A DNA stretch of 25,775 bases from CAUTNH01 sp963543845. Lineage in GTDB: Bacteria > Bacillota_I > Bacilli_A > Acholeplasmatales > Acholeplasmataceae. Of the stretch, positions 15,234 through 22,803 are shown piece by piece (the first letter of the stretch is position 1; each line of letters begins with the position of its first letter). Location: the NCBI GenBank assembly GCA_963543845.1, contig CAUUCL010000015.1:1-25775 (forward strand), given 5' to 3'. The translations under genes were made by a program, and so were the position numbers. Under the pieces are notes generated by a model. The model made no database searches, was not told the DNA's origin, and saw nothing but the letters and a program-made list of their open reading frames with translations.

Positions 15234-15290
15234 GATTTTTCCTAGGAAAAAATCACTTTTTAAAACACTTTTTCCTAGGAATAATTGATA
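15234..15290. repeat. two TTTTTCCTAGGA palindromes 33 bp apart
   Basis: TTTTTCCTAGGA occurs twice, with CCTAGG at 15241-15246 and 15274-15279, centres 33 bases (about three helical turns) apart. The first copy extends to a near-perfect palindrome with GAT/ATC ends. The two copies can also pair with each other as an 11-base stem. CACTTTTT is directly repeated between them. Operator, terminator or insertion scar are all possible. Confidence 0.5.
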
Positions 15291-15427
15291 TATTAGGTTA
15301 AATAATATAGCTTAAGTCTTATTTTATCGTCTTTACAAGAAGCTATTTATCATTTTAAACTCAATCTTATAGTTGTTGCTTAATATAAAAACTCACAACT
15401 CAATATTATACATACTATAGTATTTTC

Positions 15428-15538
15428 TTCCTTAGACTTTTAGAAAATAAACCAAGTGATAATTATGAATCAATTAATGATTTAAACCTGATTTCTCAAA
15501 ATTTTAATTATATCTCAGAGTATTTAATTTTAAAATAA
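15428..15538 (+). pseudogene. C-terminal remnant of a lost gene
   Basis: An open stretch ends in TAA at 15536-15538; its translation contains LLENKPSDNYESIND followed by LNLISQNFNYISEYLILK, with composition and codons like real coding DNA here. There is no start codon and the frame closes at 15386. I do not recognise the parent protein. It could be chance in A+T-rich DNA. Confidence 0.3.
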
Positions 15539-15699
15539 GGAAAATCTAATAACCTATTAAAAAAGATAAAATTCCAGCATAACAAAATAAAAGGAAAAAA
15601 TAGCGTTAGAAAGATAATTTCTCTTTTTAAAAGTTAAACTGTAAAAGTTTGATTATAATACTTTAAATAACTAAAACAATAAAAACTATAATTTTCTTA

Positions 15700-15705
15700 T
15701 ATAAT
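15700..15705 (+). promoter_or_regulatory. leaderless -10 box of the exported protein gene
   Basis: TATAAT followed by six bases and ATG at 15712; no ribosome site is present. It has the same geometry as the holA promoter and the HAD phosphatase promoter. Confidence 0.6.
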
Positions 15706-15711
15706 ATTTAT

Positions 15712-16314
15712 ATGAAATCTAAAAGATTGTTTATTTTTATAATTTTAATAGCATTTTTGGTTATTTTAGCGAATGTTTTAATCGTTAATGCTTTTTGGCT
15801 TGCTGTTACAGGTCCTGCCAAAAAAAATGAGCAAAATCAAATTGAAATTGGAAAAGGTAAAAGCATTACAACTAAAATTACACTATCTTCACTAGAAGGC
15901 TTTCAAAATAAACTTCTAGTTCCTAAAAATAGCAATCTTCCAGGCTTTTTTATTCATAATACTGATAAAGAGGTTGTTGATGAGATAACATTTAAGAAAA
16001 AAATTGTTTGGAATGAGATAGAATCTCCCCATAAGTTAGATAATATAAAAAGAAGATTAAAAGTTTCACATAGATTCTATCTTAAAAACAGAGTCTCACT
16101 TTCAACTAACTCAATTTACAGACTATTTAAATTTGAAATATTAAACAATAACGAGGAGATAACACTAAATGATCCTAACGGTGTAGATTTAAATTTTAAA
16201 TTTTATTATAATGTACAAGACCCAAATAAAAATTTTGAGTTAGCTAGAAAGCTTTATAATGATCTTTACTTAAATGATGTTGTTTTTGAGTTAACGTTTG
16301 AGGTATTACTATGA
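15712..16314 (+). CDS. exported protein of unknown function
   Basis: 200 residues. Residues 3-27 form a hydrophobic signal or anchor after MKSKR, with a plausible signal-peptidase site at IVNA/FW. After it, AKKNEQNQIEIGKGKS leads into beta-rich sequence with no catalytic motif. The aromatic pair directly behind the cleavage site and the short I-x-I-G strand faintly recall SipW-processed TasA/camelysin-like proteins, but no sipW gene is in the window and I hold this loosely. The start lies at a leaderless promoter. The last bases overlap the next gene as ATGA, so both are co-transcribed and probably act together at the cell surface. Confidence 0.75.
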   Translation: MKSKRLFIFIILIAFLVILANVLIVNAFWLAVTGPAKKNEQNQIEIGKGKSITTKITLSSLEGFQNKLLVPKNSNLPGFFIHNTDKEVVDEITFKKKIVWNEIESPHKLDNIKRRLKVSHRFYLKNRVSLSTNSIYRLFKFEILNNNEEITLNDPNGVDLNFKFYYNVQDPNKNFELARKLYNDLYLNDVVFELTFEVLL

Positions 16315-17150
16315 TAGTAAAGAAAATCTTTTATAAAACTACAATCTACCTTGTAATCCTAAATTTATTTATACTTACCGCCCTTTTTGTAAGTGTATCG
16401 GCTTATTTTATAGGAGGCGCTAAAAAGCCTGATAATATTGGAAGTAGCGATTATTTAACTTTTCCTAACTATCCATACTTTCGATACAAAAAATACTATT
16501 TCGATATAGATATTGCTAAACATGATATCATTCTTTCAAGTGATAATAAAAAGCTATACTACGCTAATAAAGAATTACCTATGGGAGATCAATATCACAG
16601 TTATACTAGCTTATATCCTGGAAATTATAAAATGGGAAGAGTTAGGAAAAATGCAAATTATTATCAATTAGGAAATGAATTTTACCCTAGAAATGTATAC
16701 CATAAAGGTGATTATGTATATGATATGGCAAGTAAAAAACTATATAAAAGAGTATCTGATGTATACTACCCAAATATTGTAGACGATGATATTTTAAACA
16801 AAGACGACGCCCCTGGAAAAAGTTCTAAATGGATAATGGATAATACAACTAGCCATGCAGTTTGGAAAAGATATAATATATACAGAAAAAATGATATTGT
16901 TTTCTTTAATTCTTTCTATTACTATGTTAAAAATGATTTCTCAGCACCATTTCAAGAAGGAGCACAGCCTGGAACATACTCTAATTCCAATTGGGGAAAA
17001 ATAGAAGATGTCGTTGCTAGTAATTTTTATCCTAAACACTCTATTGTAAAAACAAGCGATAATAAATTCTACCAAGCTAAAAAACTTGGGGCAAATGGAA
17101 GTTATTTAACAAATGATTCGGTGTGGCAAGAGATATATCCTAGAATATAA
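16311..17150 (+). CDS. exported protein with repeated CBM5/12-like modules
   Basis: 279 residues with a signal segment (about 10-31, likely cut at SVSA/YF). Three repeats follow the chitin-binding type 3 (CBM5/12) plan of Y-x-x-G/N-D-x-V, a tyrosine-rich strand and a closing W: about 123-177 (VYHKGDYVYD to SSKWIMD), 185-231 (IYRKNDIVFF to NWGKI) and 237-276 (YPKHSIVKTSDNKFYQA to VWQEI). A segment at 69-87 (AKHDIILSSDNKKLYYA) matches the third repeat and may be a fourth. Members of this fold usually bind chitin or other carbohydrates; binding here is inference. GAGGT stands six bases before the ATG. The gene ends in a strong terminator. Confidence 0.7.
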   Translation: MIVKKIFYKTTIYLVILNLFILTALFVSVSAYFIGGAKKPDNIGSSDYLTFPNYPYFRYKKYYFDIDIAKHDIILSSDNKKLYYANKELPMGDQYHSYTSLYPGNYKMGRVRKNANYYQLGNEFYPRNVYHKGDYVYDMASKKLYKRVSDVYYPNIVDDDILNKDDAPGKSSKWIMDNTTSHAVWKRYNIYRKNDIVFFNSFYYYVKNDFSAPFQEGAQPGTYSNSNWGKIEDVVASNFYPKHSIVKTSDNKFYQAKKLGANGSYLTNDSVWQEIYPRI

Positions 17151-17152
17151 AA

Positions 17153-17182
17153 ATGGTTGGCCTTTAGCCAACCATATTTTTT
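17153..17182. terminator. bidirectional terminator, exported-protein operon / tRNA-Arg(UCU)
   Basis: ATGGTTGGC (17153-17161) pairs perfectly with GCCAACCAT (17167-17175) over CTTTA, with a T run on the plus side and A residues before the stem that give a T run on the minus side. Confidence 0.88.
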
Positions 17183-17189
17183 TATATTC

Positions 17190-17263
17190 CGATGCGAGAG
17201 GGATTCGAACCCCCGACCCACAGCTTAGAAGGCTGTTGCTCTATCCTACTGAGCTACCGCACC
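17190..17263 (-). tRNA. tRNA-Arg(UCU)
   Basis: Minus-strand cloverleaf: acceptor GGTGCGG with TCGCATC (including G-U pairs), anticodon stem ACAGC/GCUGU around CUUCUAA giving UCU, T loop GGTTCGAATCC, discriminator G, no encoded CCA. It reads AGA, the dominant Arg codon expected in such A+T-rich DNA. Confidence 0.95.
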
Positions 17264-17273
17264 AACATTTAAT

Positions 17274-17282
17274 AGTATAACA
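17274..17282 (-). promoter_or_regulatory. extended -10 promoter of tRNA-Arg(UCU)
   Basis: Minus strand TGTTATACT (TATACT at 17274-17279), 10 bases before the tRNA, within the 45-base gap behind trmK. Confidence 0.5.
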
Positions 17283-17308
17283 TTTTTTATATGTTTTTTA
17301 AAATTTTA

Positions 17309-17932
17309 TCAACTCATATAATAATCTCTTATTTTAAGTAAGTCTTTTTTTACATCATCTGGTGATTTTTTGATAATTTTTTCTAATCTTTCAATTATAT
17401 ATTTTTTATATTTAGGATAAAGAGGATCATCTTTTAAATAAATACCTGTGTAAAGTTTATCCTCGCTTAACTTCATTTTTCCATCAGAGCATTTTATTAT
17501 CTCATAGTACTTATTATTTTCAAATACTAGTTTTTCAACTGTTATTTTAAAATTATTACAAGATAGATAATCTCTTACTAAATTAGATTTAAGATTGCTT
17601 GATAAAATATATACCTTTTCTCTTGGAGCAGTTTTTAAAATATCTATTATGGTCTTTGAGCCAAGACCAGATATTATGCATGTATCAAAATCTAATTCTA
17701 AATTTTTAAAACTATCTGCAAGAATATACTCCGTATTATATTCTTTTAAATTCTTTCTGGCATTATCTAAGGGTTTTTCTTTATTATCTATTGCATATGC
17801 TTTTTCTAGATTGTAGTTTTTAAAACATTCCAAAATACAAAATCCATGGTCGCATCCAAAATCGACTAATTTTTTTGAATCCTTAGCAAGTTTTGAAATT
17901 TCTAAAAGGCGCAAACTTATTTTACTTATCAT
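17309..17932 (-). CDS. trmK: tRNA (adenine(22)-N(1))-methyltransferase
   Basis: SAM-dependent enzyme that places m1A at position 22 of bacterial tRNAs. The N-terminal Rossmann part shows the SAM motif LVDFGCDHGFCI and the family's D-x-x-I-I-S-G-L-G-S-K segment (FDTCIISGLGSK), with CSDGK later, matching the TrmK/DUF633 layout, followed by a charged helical C-terminus. I place the start at the ATG at 17932 (MISKISLRLLE), giving 207 residues; another in-frame ATG lies seven codons upstream next to GGAGG and cannot be excluded. It overlaps the end of sdaA by 11 bases and is probably translated by coupling. tRNA-Arg(UCU) lies just downstream. Confidence 0.85.
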   Translation of the reverse strand: MISKISLRLLEISKLAKDSKKLVDFGCDHGFCILECFKNYNLEKAYAIDNKEKPLDNARKNLKEYNTEYILADSFKNLELDFDTCIISGLGSKTIIDILKTAPREKVYILSSNLKSNLVRDYLSCNNFKITVEKLVFENNKYYEIIKCSDGKMKLSEDKLYTGIYLKDDPLYPKYKKYIIERLEKIIKKSPDDVKKDLLKIRDYYMS

Positions 17933-19124
17933 AAAACTTAGCAAGACCTCCATCTGATGTTTCTTTATATTTTCTCTTTAAATCAAGTCCTGTTTGATAC
18001 ATTGTTTTAACTACTGTGTCAAATGATACTTTTCTTGTATTCGGCAGAAAAAATGCCAAAGAGCATGAGTTAATTGCCCTAAGAGCTGCAACTGCATTTC
18101 TTTCAATACATGGTATTTGAACATACCCCATAATTGGATCACATGTAAGACCTAATTGATGCTCCATCGCAATTTCAGTAGCATATTCAACTTGTTCAAT
18201 TGATAAATTAAAAAGAGTTGCATGGGCTGCCGCAGCCATCGCAGTTGCACTTCCAATTTCAGCCTGACAGCCTGCAACAGCACCAGAGATTGAGGCGTTT
18301 TCTTTAATTATATTTCCAACTAACCCACTAACAGCAAGCGCATTTATTATTCTTTCTTTTTTAATGAATTTATACTTATTTTCCATATAGTATAAAAGCG
18401 CTGGTAAAACCCCACAAGCACCACATGTTGGAGCTGTTACAATAATTCCTCCTGATGCATTTTCCTCAGACACTGCATATGCATATGCACTTATAAGTCT
18501 TGTCTCAGATATCTCAGGTGCCTCATTTTTACTGCCTTTTTCATATAGCATTTTAGCTTTTCTTTTAGTTTCTAATCTTCCAGGTAAAATTCCATCTTTT
18601 GCAAGGCCATTTTTAATTGATTCTTTCATTACATCATATACTTTTAAAAGATAATCTTTTATATCTTTATCATCATATTTATAAACATATTCATATAATG
18701 TAAGATTTTCATCTAGACATCTTTTTTTAATACTTGAAAAATTATTATCTGGATATATCCAATTTTTTTTGTAACTTTCACCAACAATTAAAAAATCTCC
18801 ACCACCGATACTTTCAAAACTTTTTTCAATTTTTTCATTAGTTTTTAAATTTCTTGCTAAATAACTAAAAAAGTTAGGATGAAGCTTTTTATCTAACTTT
18901 CTTATAATATTAACTTTATATGGCTTAAATATCTCAGGTACTACTGTATATGTTAAATGACCATTACCAGTTTTATTAAGCGAGTTGTAAAATATCGCAT
19001 CTATTACATACTCATAATTTTTATCTAAATAACTTTTAAAAAGCTCCGCGGCTTTTGCTGGAGCCATTGTATGTGAGCTTGATGGACCATATCCAATTTT
19101 AAATATTTTTTTTATTGTTTCCAT
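17922..19124 (-). CDS. sdaA: L-serine ammonia-lyase (single chain, iron-sulfur)
   Basis: Deaminates L-serine to pyruvate and ammonia using a [4Fe-4S] cluster. The 400-residue chain carries a beta-like N-terminal domain with GYGPSSSHTMAP and TGNGHLTYT, and the alpha catalytic domain from about 160. C286, C328 and C339 have the spacing (42 and 11) of the known cluster ligands in the Legionella enzyme; APTCGACG (C234, C237) is also conserved. No ribosome site precedes the ATG; an extended -10 (TGCTAAAAT) ends seven bases before it, implying a leaderless mRNA. trmK follows by overlap. In a fermentative bacterium this would supply pyruvate from amino acids. Confidence 0.95.
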   Translation of the reverse strand: METIKKIFKIGYGPSSSHTMAPAKAAELFKSYLDKNYEYVIDAIFYNSLNKTGNGHLTYTVVPEIFKPYKVNIIRKLDKKLHPNFFSYLARNLKTNEKIEKSFESIGGGDFLIVGESYKKNWIYPDNNFSSIKKRCLDENLTLYEYVYKYDDKDIKDYLLKVYDVMKESIKNGLAKDGILPGRLETKRKAKMLYEKGSKNEAPEISETRLISAYAYAVSEENASGGIIVTAPTCGACGVLPALLYYMENKYKFIKKERIINALAVSGLVGNIIKENASISGAVAGCQAEIGSATAMAAAAHATLFNLSIEQVEYATEIAMEHQLGLTCDPIMGYVQIPCIERNAVAALRAINSCSLAFFLPNTRKVSFDTVVKTMYQTGLDLKRKYKETSDGGLAKFYDK

Positions 19125-19131
19125 ATAAAAT

Positions 19132-19140
19132 ATTTTAGCA
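19132..19140 (-). promoter_or_regulatory. leaderless extended -10 promoter of sdaA
   Basis: Minus strand TGCTAAAAT (TAAAAT at 19132-19137), seven bases before ATG at 19124, with no Shine-Dalgarno sequence between. Confidence 0.5.
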
Positions 19141-19211
19141 TATTTAAAAGCAATATACTTTTTATAAAGGTAAAATATGTTAAACTTATAAGCGAAAGGA
19201 ACGTGATTTTA

Positions 19212-20066
19212 ATGGCTAAAAAAGATTCTAAAGATGTAAAAGTATCAAAGACTGAATACTGCTGCGATGATGATTGCAATTGCGGTTGCAACGAAGGACA
19301 CGCTTGTAATTGTATTGATACTGTTTGTGGTTGCGGCTGTGGATGTGGTTGCGATGAATGTTGTGAATGTGATGGACTTTGCACATGCCCATGTGAGAAT
19401 TGCACATGTGAACATGCAACACCACTAATTGGAGATAAGGCACCTGAATTTCATGCTAACACTACTCAAGGAGAAATTCATTTTCCAAATGATTATAAAG
19501 GTAAATGGGTAATTTTATTTTCTCACCCTGCTGATTTTACACCTGTTTGTACAACTGAGTTTTTAACATTTGCAAGCAGATACCAAGAATTCAAAAAACA
19601 AAATTGTGAACTTGTTGGTCTTTCAATTGATTCAATATTTTCTCACCTTGCATGGCTTGATAAAATTAAATCTTTACAATATAAAGATATTAAAAATGTT
19701 GACATTGAATTTCCACTAATTGATGATATTGATAAAAATGTTGCATACAGATACGGTATGATTCACCCTGCTGCAAATTCAACTCAAGCAGTTCGTGCTG
19801 TATTTTTCATTGGTCCTGATGGAGTTATCAAAACTATCCTATACTACCCTGCAAGCGTTGGAAGAAATTTTGATGAATTATTTAGAATTTTAACTGCTCT
19901 TCAAACAGTTGAAAAAGAAAAATGCGCAACACCAGCTGACTGGCAAAAAGGCGATGATGTTATCGTTCCTCCTGCAACAAACATGAAAACACTAAAAGAA
20001 AGAAAAGATCCAAAAGATGGTATGGTTTGCCAAGATTGGTTCTTCTGCTTTAAAAAAACTAAATAA
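19212..20066 (+). CDS. Prx6-type peroxiredoxin with metallothionein-like N-terminus
   Basis: 284 residues. Residues 17-66 contain 20 cysteines, including CGCGCGCGC and CTCPCENCTC, with acidic residues and no aromatic ones, like a metallothionein. From about 70 a complete Prx6-class peroxiredoxin follows: PLIGDKAPEF, SHPADFTPVCTTEF with peroxidatic C113, and a C-terminal arm ending CQDWFFC (C273, C279) that matches the resolving-cysteine arm of archaeal-type Prx6 enzymes. It reduces peroxides with thiol; the N-terminus could bind metal or act in electron transfer (inference). The start at 19212 (MAKKDSK) fits AAAGGAACGTGAT upstream; a GTG three codons earlier is possible. It is transcribed alone, divergently from sdaA, with a terminator behind it. 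Confidence 0.9.
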   Translation: MAKKDSKDVKVSKTEYCCDDDCNCGCNEGHACNCIDTVCGCGCGCGCDECCECDGLCTCPCENCTCEHATPLIGDKAPEFHANTTQGEIHFPNDYKGKWVILFSHPADFTPVCTTEFLTFASRYQEFKKQNCELVGLSIDSIFSHLAWLDKIKSLQYKDIKNVDIEFPLIDDIDKNVAYRYGMIHPAANSTQAVRAVFFIGPDGVIKTILYYPASVGRNFDELFRILTALQTVEKEKCATPADWQKGDDVIVPPATNMKTLKERKDPKDGMVCQDWFFCFKKTK

Positions 20067-20097
20067 AGTTTATCTTTAAAGTTAGTTATACAAAATT

Positions 20098-20139
20098 AAA
20101 AAAGCCTCAATTTTTCGCTAGAAAAGTTAAGGCTTTTTT
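20098..20139 (+). terminator. terminator of the peroxiredoxin gene
   Basis: AAAAAAGCCT pairs with AGGCTTTTTT, with partly paired inner arms around a CGCTA loop. The core 20105-20133 closely resembles the minus-strand hairpin at 274-301. Confidence 0.8.
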
Positions 20140-20191
20140 ATTTTGAAAATAAAATAGCTAAAAATTTACATAAAATTGTAGATAACTTAAA

Positions 20192-21241
20192 TTACTTTAT
20201 TTTTATATATTTAACATTATTCGTATTTCCGATTTTAACAATTCTTCCATCTTTGACCATAATGGATAATACTTTTTCTATTGTTGTTATTGATATATCA
20301 GGAAGTAGGCTTTGTATTTCTTTTTTTGAAATTGGTAAAAATGATGCTAGAATTGTTTCCTCGATTCTTTTTGTTTTACTAACCTTCCCACTTTTAATTG
20401 TTAAAAAGCGTTTATCGAGTTCTTTATAACATAAATATAACGTATATAAAAAATTTTCAATAAAAGGAATATAGTCATTACTTGCATCATGCCAGTTAAT
20501 AGACGATAGTCTTAACGCTTCATAGTAATTTCCTTTAGATAAATTTATCTGCTCTTCAAATGAGACATATTTTGAAATATCAAATCCATTTTTATACATT
20601 AAAAAAAGTGATAATAATCTAGAAATTCTGCCATTTCCATCTTGAAATGGATGAATACATAAAAAATCCAAAATAACGCATGGAATTAAAAGTAGCTGAT
20701 TTATTTTCTCATCGTCTCTTGCCCTTATGTATGCATAAACTAATTCTTCCATCGCTTTTTCAGTTTCAATTGCCTTTACAGGCTGAAATCTTACCCTAGT
20801 TGTACCATCTTTATATTTTTCATAAATTATATTATCCTCTTTTTTAAATTCACCTTTGTGCGTTAAATTGCTATAATCTAGCATGATAAGGTGCAATTTT
20901 TTTATAGATTCGATATTAAAACTAATATTTTCATAATTACTATGAATTATATTTAATGCATCTTTATAGCCTTTAATTTCTTTTTCAGAGTGATTTAATG
21001 GATCGGAATTCTGATTTATTATTTCTTCAATTCTCTTGTCAGTTGCTAAAATTCCTTCAATAGCATTACTTCCTTTTACTGATTGAATTATTGCGATTTT
21101 TTCTAAACCTTTAAATATATTAGGATATTCTTTTTTCTTTTCATCGGCTATCGTCTTTAAAGAATAGATAGAATTTGTCATACTTAAAAAACTAGTTGGA
21201 ACTTTTATCTCTTTTAAAAATGAATAATCATATTTCCTCAT
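20192..21241 (-). CDS. Fic family protein with C-terminal winged helix
   Basis: 349 residues, a probable AMP-transferase of the Fic family. The catalytic motif HPFQDGNGRISR (H197 to R208) is intact. An inhibitory motif of the S-x-x-x-E-G type lies upstream (S58, E62, G63 in GSNAIEG), marking a self-inhibited class II Fic protein. The C-terminal 60 residues (KKEIQSLLPDISITTIEKVLS and DGRIVKIG) look like a winged helix that may bind DNA or a target. GGAGG stands five bases before the ATG. Its promoter is surrounded by three TTTGCATAT-type repeats, suggesting that the winged helix represses its own gene. The modified target is unknown. Confidence 0.9.
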   Translation of the reverse strand: MRKYDYSFLKEIKVPTSFLSMTNSIYSLKTIADEKKKEYPNIFKGLEKIAIIQSVKGSNAIEGILATDKRIEEIINQNSDPLNHSEKEIKGYKDALNIIHSNYENISFNIESIKKLHLIMLDYSNLTHKGEFKKEDNIIYEKYKDGTTRVRFQPVKAIETEKAMEELVYAYIRARDDEKINQLLLIPCVILDFLCIHPFQDGNGRISRLLSLFLMYKNGFDISKYVSFEEQINLSKGNYYEALRLSSINWHDASNDYIPFIENFLYTLYLCYKELDKRFLTIKSGKVSKTKRIEETILASFLPISKKEIQSLLPDISITTIEKVLSIMVKDGRIVKIGNTNNVKYIKIK

Positions 21242-21261
21242 ATTTGCCTCCTATATACTTT

Positions 21262-21324
21262 ATTTGCATATATTTTAACATATAATATGCAAATATGAAT
21301 AAATTTAACCCAAAATATGCAAAG
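21262..21324 (-). promoter_or_regulatory. operator-like repeats around the fic promoter
   Basis: ATTTGCATAT (21262-21271) and its exact inverse ATATGCAAAT (21285-21294) bracket the extended -10 TGTTAAAAT (TAAAAT at 21272-21277). A third copy, ATATGCAAAG (21315-21324), lies exactly 30 bases upstream in direct orientation. A repressor on these sites would block the promoter. Confidence 0.65.
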
Positions 21325-21358
21325 AATATTAAAATTTTATTTTTTAAGTTTTGGCATA

Positions 21359-21383
21359 AAAAAATAGCCTTGCGGCTATTTTT
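21359..21383 (-). terminator. terminator of pepC
   Basis: Minus strand AAAAATAGCC pairs with GGCTATTTTT over a short GCAA loop, followed by a T run. It lies about ten bases behind the pepC stop. Confidence 0.85.
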
Positions 21384-21392
21384 AAATAATCT

Positions 21393-22712
21393 TTAAGCTA
21401 AAGAACCCATTGGATCCCATGGTTTAAGCTTCTTAGCTTTTTTCTCAAGGGATTGAAGTTGTTTTTCAGTCAAGTATTTTTTATTAACAACTGCTTGGAA
21501 AACATATTTATCAAACCATGAATCACTAGCAATATAATAACCCTTATCGCCTTGTTTTTCACCCCATGAATTTTGGATTTTCCATTTATTTACTTTACCA
21601 TTAACTTCATTAAAACCTGTAAGAGTCATCGCATGGTTCATTTGAGCAACACGATAGTCAAGTTTTTGTGATTTTGTAAGCTCTAGATTTATTCCTAGAG
21701 TATGCTCAAAATCATATTGACCATCATCCCAAATACCTTCTGTTCTTGTTCCATCAAATGAAACATCAGAACCAAACCATACAGTCTCTTTATCTCTTAA
21801 TTGTTTTAAGATAGCATTTCTTAATTCACCCATTGGAAGGTTTAAATGAATTATTTCATCTCCACCAACAACATTTCCTAAATACTCAATTGAAAAAGTA
21901 TTATAGTAAGGTTTATCAGCAGTTGGAGCATTTATCAAAGATACGTAATCATCTAGATTAACTCCAACATAATCTTCATAAAATTTCTTTGGTGTAAGAT
22001 TTTCTACACAGAAATACTCATCTTGTTTTGTAACATATTCAAAATTAAATTTCTTTGGAGGAAGACCAAGAGTTGCAACTAAAAGATTGTAAAGCTCTTT
22101 TAGTGTAACTTCACGAATACCAGCAATTTTATTTTGCTGACCTGCTGCATAAAGCTCTCTTGCATCACAAGCATACTTTCTTAGTTTAATGTTTATTAAA
22201 TGATTTAAAATATAAGTTGAGCTAGAAGATACTGTCTCTGGCATAACTTCTTTTGGAACAACTCCATATTTTTTAACAATGTTAACAAACATTTGCCATT
22301 GTCCACCGTCTTGAATACCTGTTTGAAGAATATGTAAAAGAGTTCTATCATCTTGTTTTGCTGCTAGAAAATCATTTACAGATTCCATGAAATAGTTGAT
22401 TTTTTCAAGTTTGTCATAAAATGCAACATAGTTTTGAGATAATTCAAACTTATTTAAGTTTAATTTATTTGCTGTAAACTCACGTAAAAAATTGCATCCA
22501 GCAAATATCCAACATCTACCTGATTGTTGTTGGTTTGTAATAGGTAAGGTTTTTATATCATTAGAAAATCTAAATTGATTGTTTGCCTCACTTTCCATAA
22601 CTCTTGTAACATCAGTTATTTTTGTTTTAAATAAAACCTTTCGAAGAACAACTTGAAGTGGATCTTTTTTGTTTTGTTCTTCTAGTTTTTGTAGTACATT
22701 TTCATTTATCAT
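21393..22712 (-). CDS. pepC: aminopeptidase C (bleomycin hydrolase family)
   Basis: Cytoplasmic cysteine aminopeptidase of the C1B family, releasing N-terminal residues from peptides; homologues are hexameric barrels. In 439 residues the catalytic triad is visible as C67 in NQQQSGRCWIFAG, H360 in MNHAMTLTGF and N381 in IQNSWG. The C-terminus ends KPWDPMGSLA, the family's arm that reaches into the active site and restricts it to aminopeptidase action. AAGGAGTGAT stands before the ATG and a TAAAAT (22731-22736) is a possible -10. It is transcribed alone. It would help a peptide-using, amino-acid-fermenting cell together with sdaA. Confidence 0.97.
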   Translation of the reverse strand: MINENVLQKLEEQNKKDPLQVVLRKVLFKTKITDVTRVMESEANNQFRFSNDIKTLPITNQQQSGRCWIFAGCNFLREFTANKLNLNKFELSQNYVAFYDKLEKINYFMESVNDFLAAKQDDRTLLHILQTGIQDGGQWQMFVNIVKKYGVVPKEVMPETVSSSSTYILNHLINIKLRKYACDARELYAAGQQNKIAGIREVTLKELYNLLVATLGLPPKKFNFEYVTKQDEYFCVENLTPKKFYEDYVGVNLDDYVSLINAPTADKPYYNTFSIEYLGNVVGGDEIIHLNLPMGELRNAILKQLRDKETVWFGSDVSFDGTRTEGIWDDGQYDFEHTLGINLELTKSQKLDYRVAQMNHAMTLTGFNEVNGKVNKWKIQNSWGEKQGDKGYYIASDSWFDKYVFQAVVNKKYLTEKQLQSLEKKAKKLKPWDPMGSLA

Positions 22713-22803
22713 CTAATCACTCCTTAACTTATTTTACCATATTTATAAAAAATATAATTATTTAGATATTTATGTTATATTTTTTCCTTTTAATACCACA
22801 ATT

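Larger units (their letters stand above)
15175..15711. other. long non-coding stretch with promoters, palindromes and a remnant
   Basis: Contains the ATPase promoter -10 (TATAAT, minus strand, 15196-15201), the double CCTAGG palindrome (15234-15290), a probable gene remnant (15428-15538) and the promoter of the exported protein gene (15700-15705). The rest is A+T-rich with no open frame of note. Confidence 0.6.

Noticed and set aside
19112..19443. Minus-strand open frames rich in His, Gln, Pro and Ser opposite the Cys-rich segment
   Set aside because: They are the complement of TGT/TGC codons in the peroxiredoxin N-terminus; the plus frame has the ribosome site and a conserved domain.
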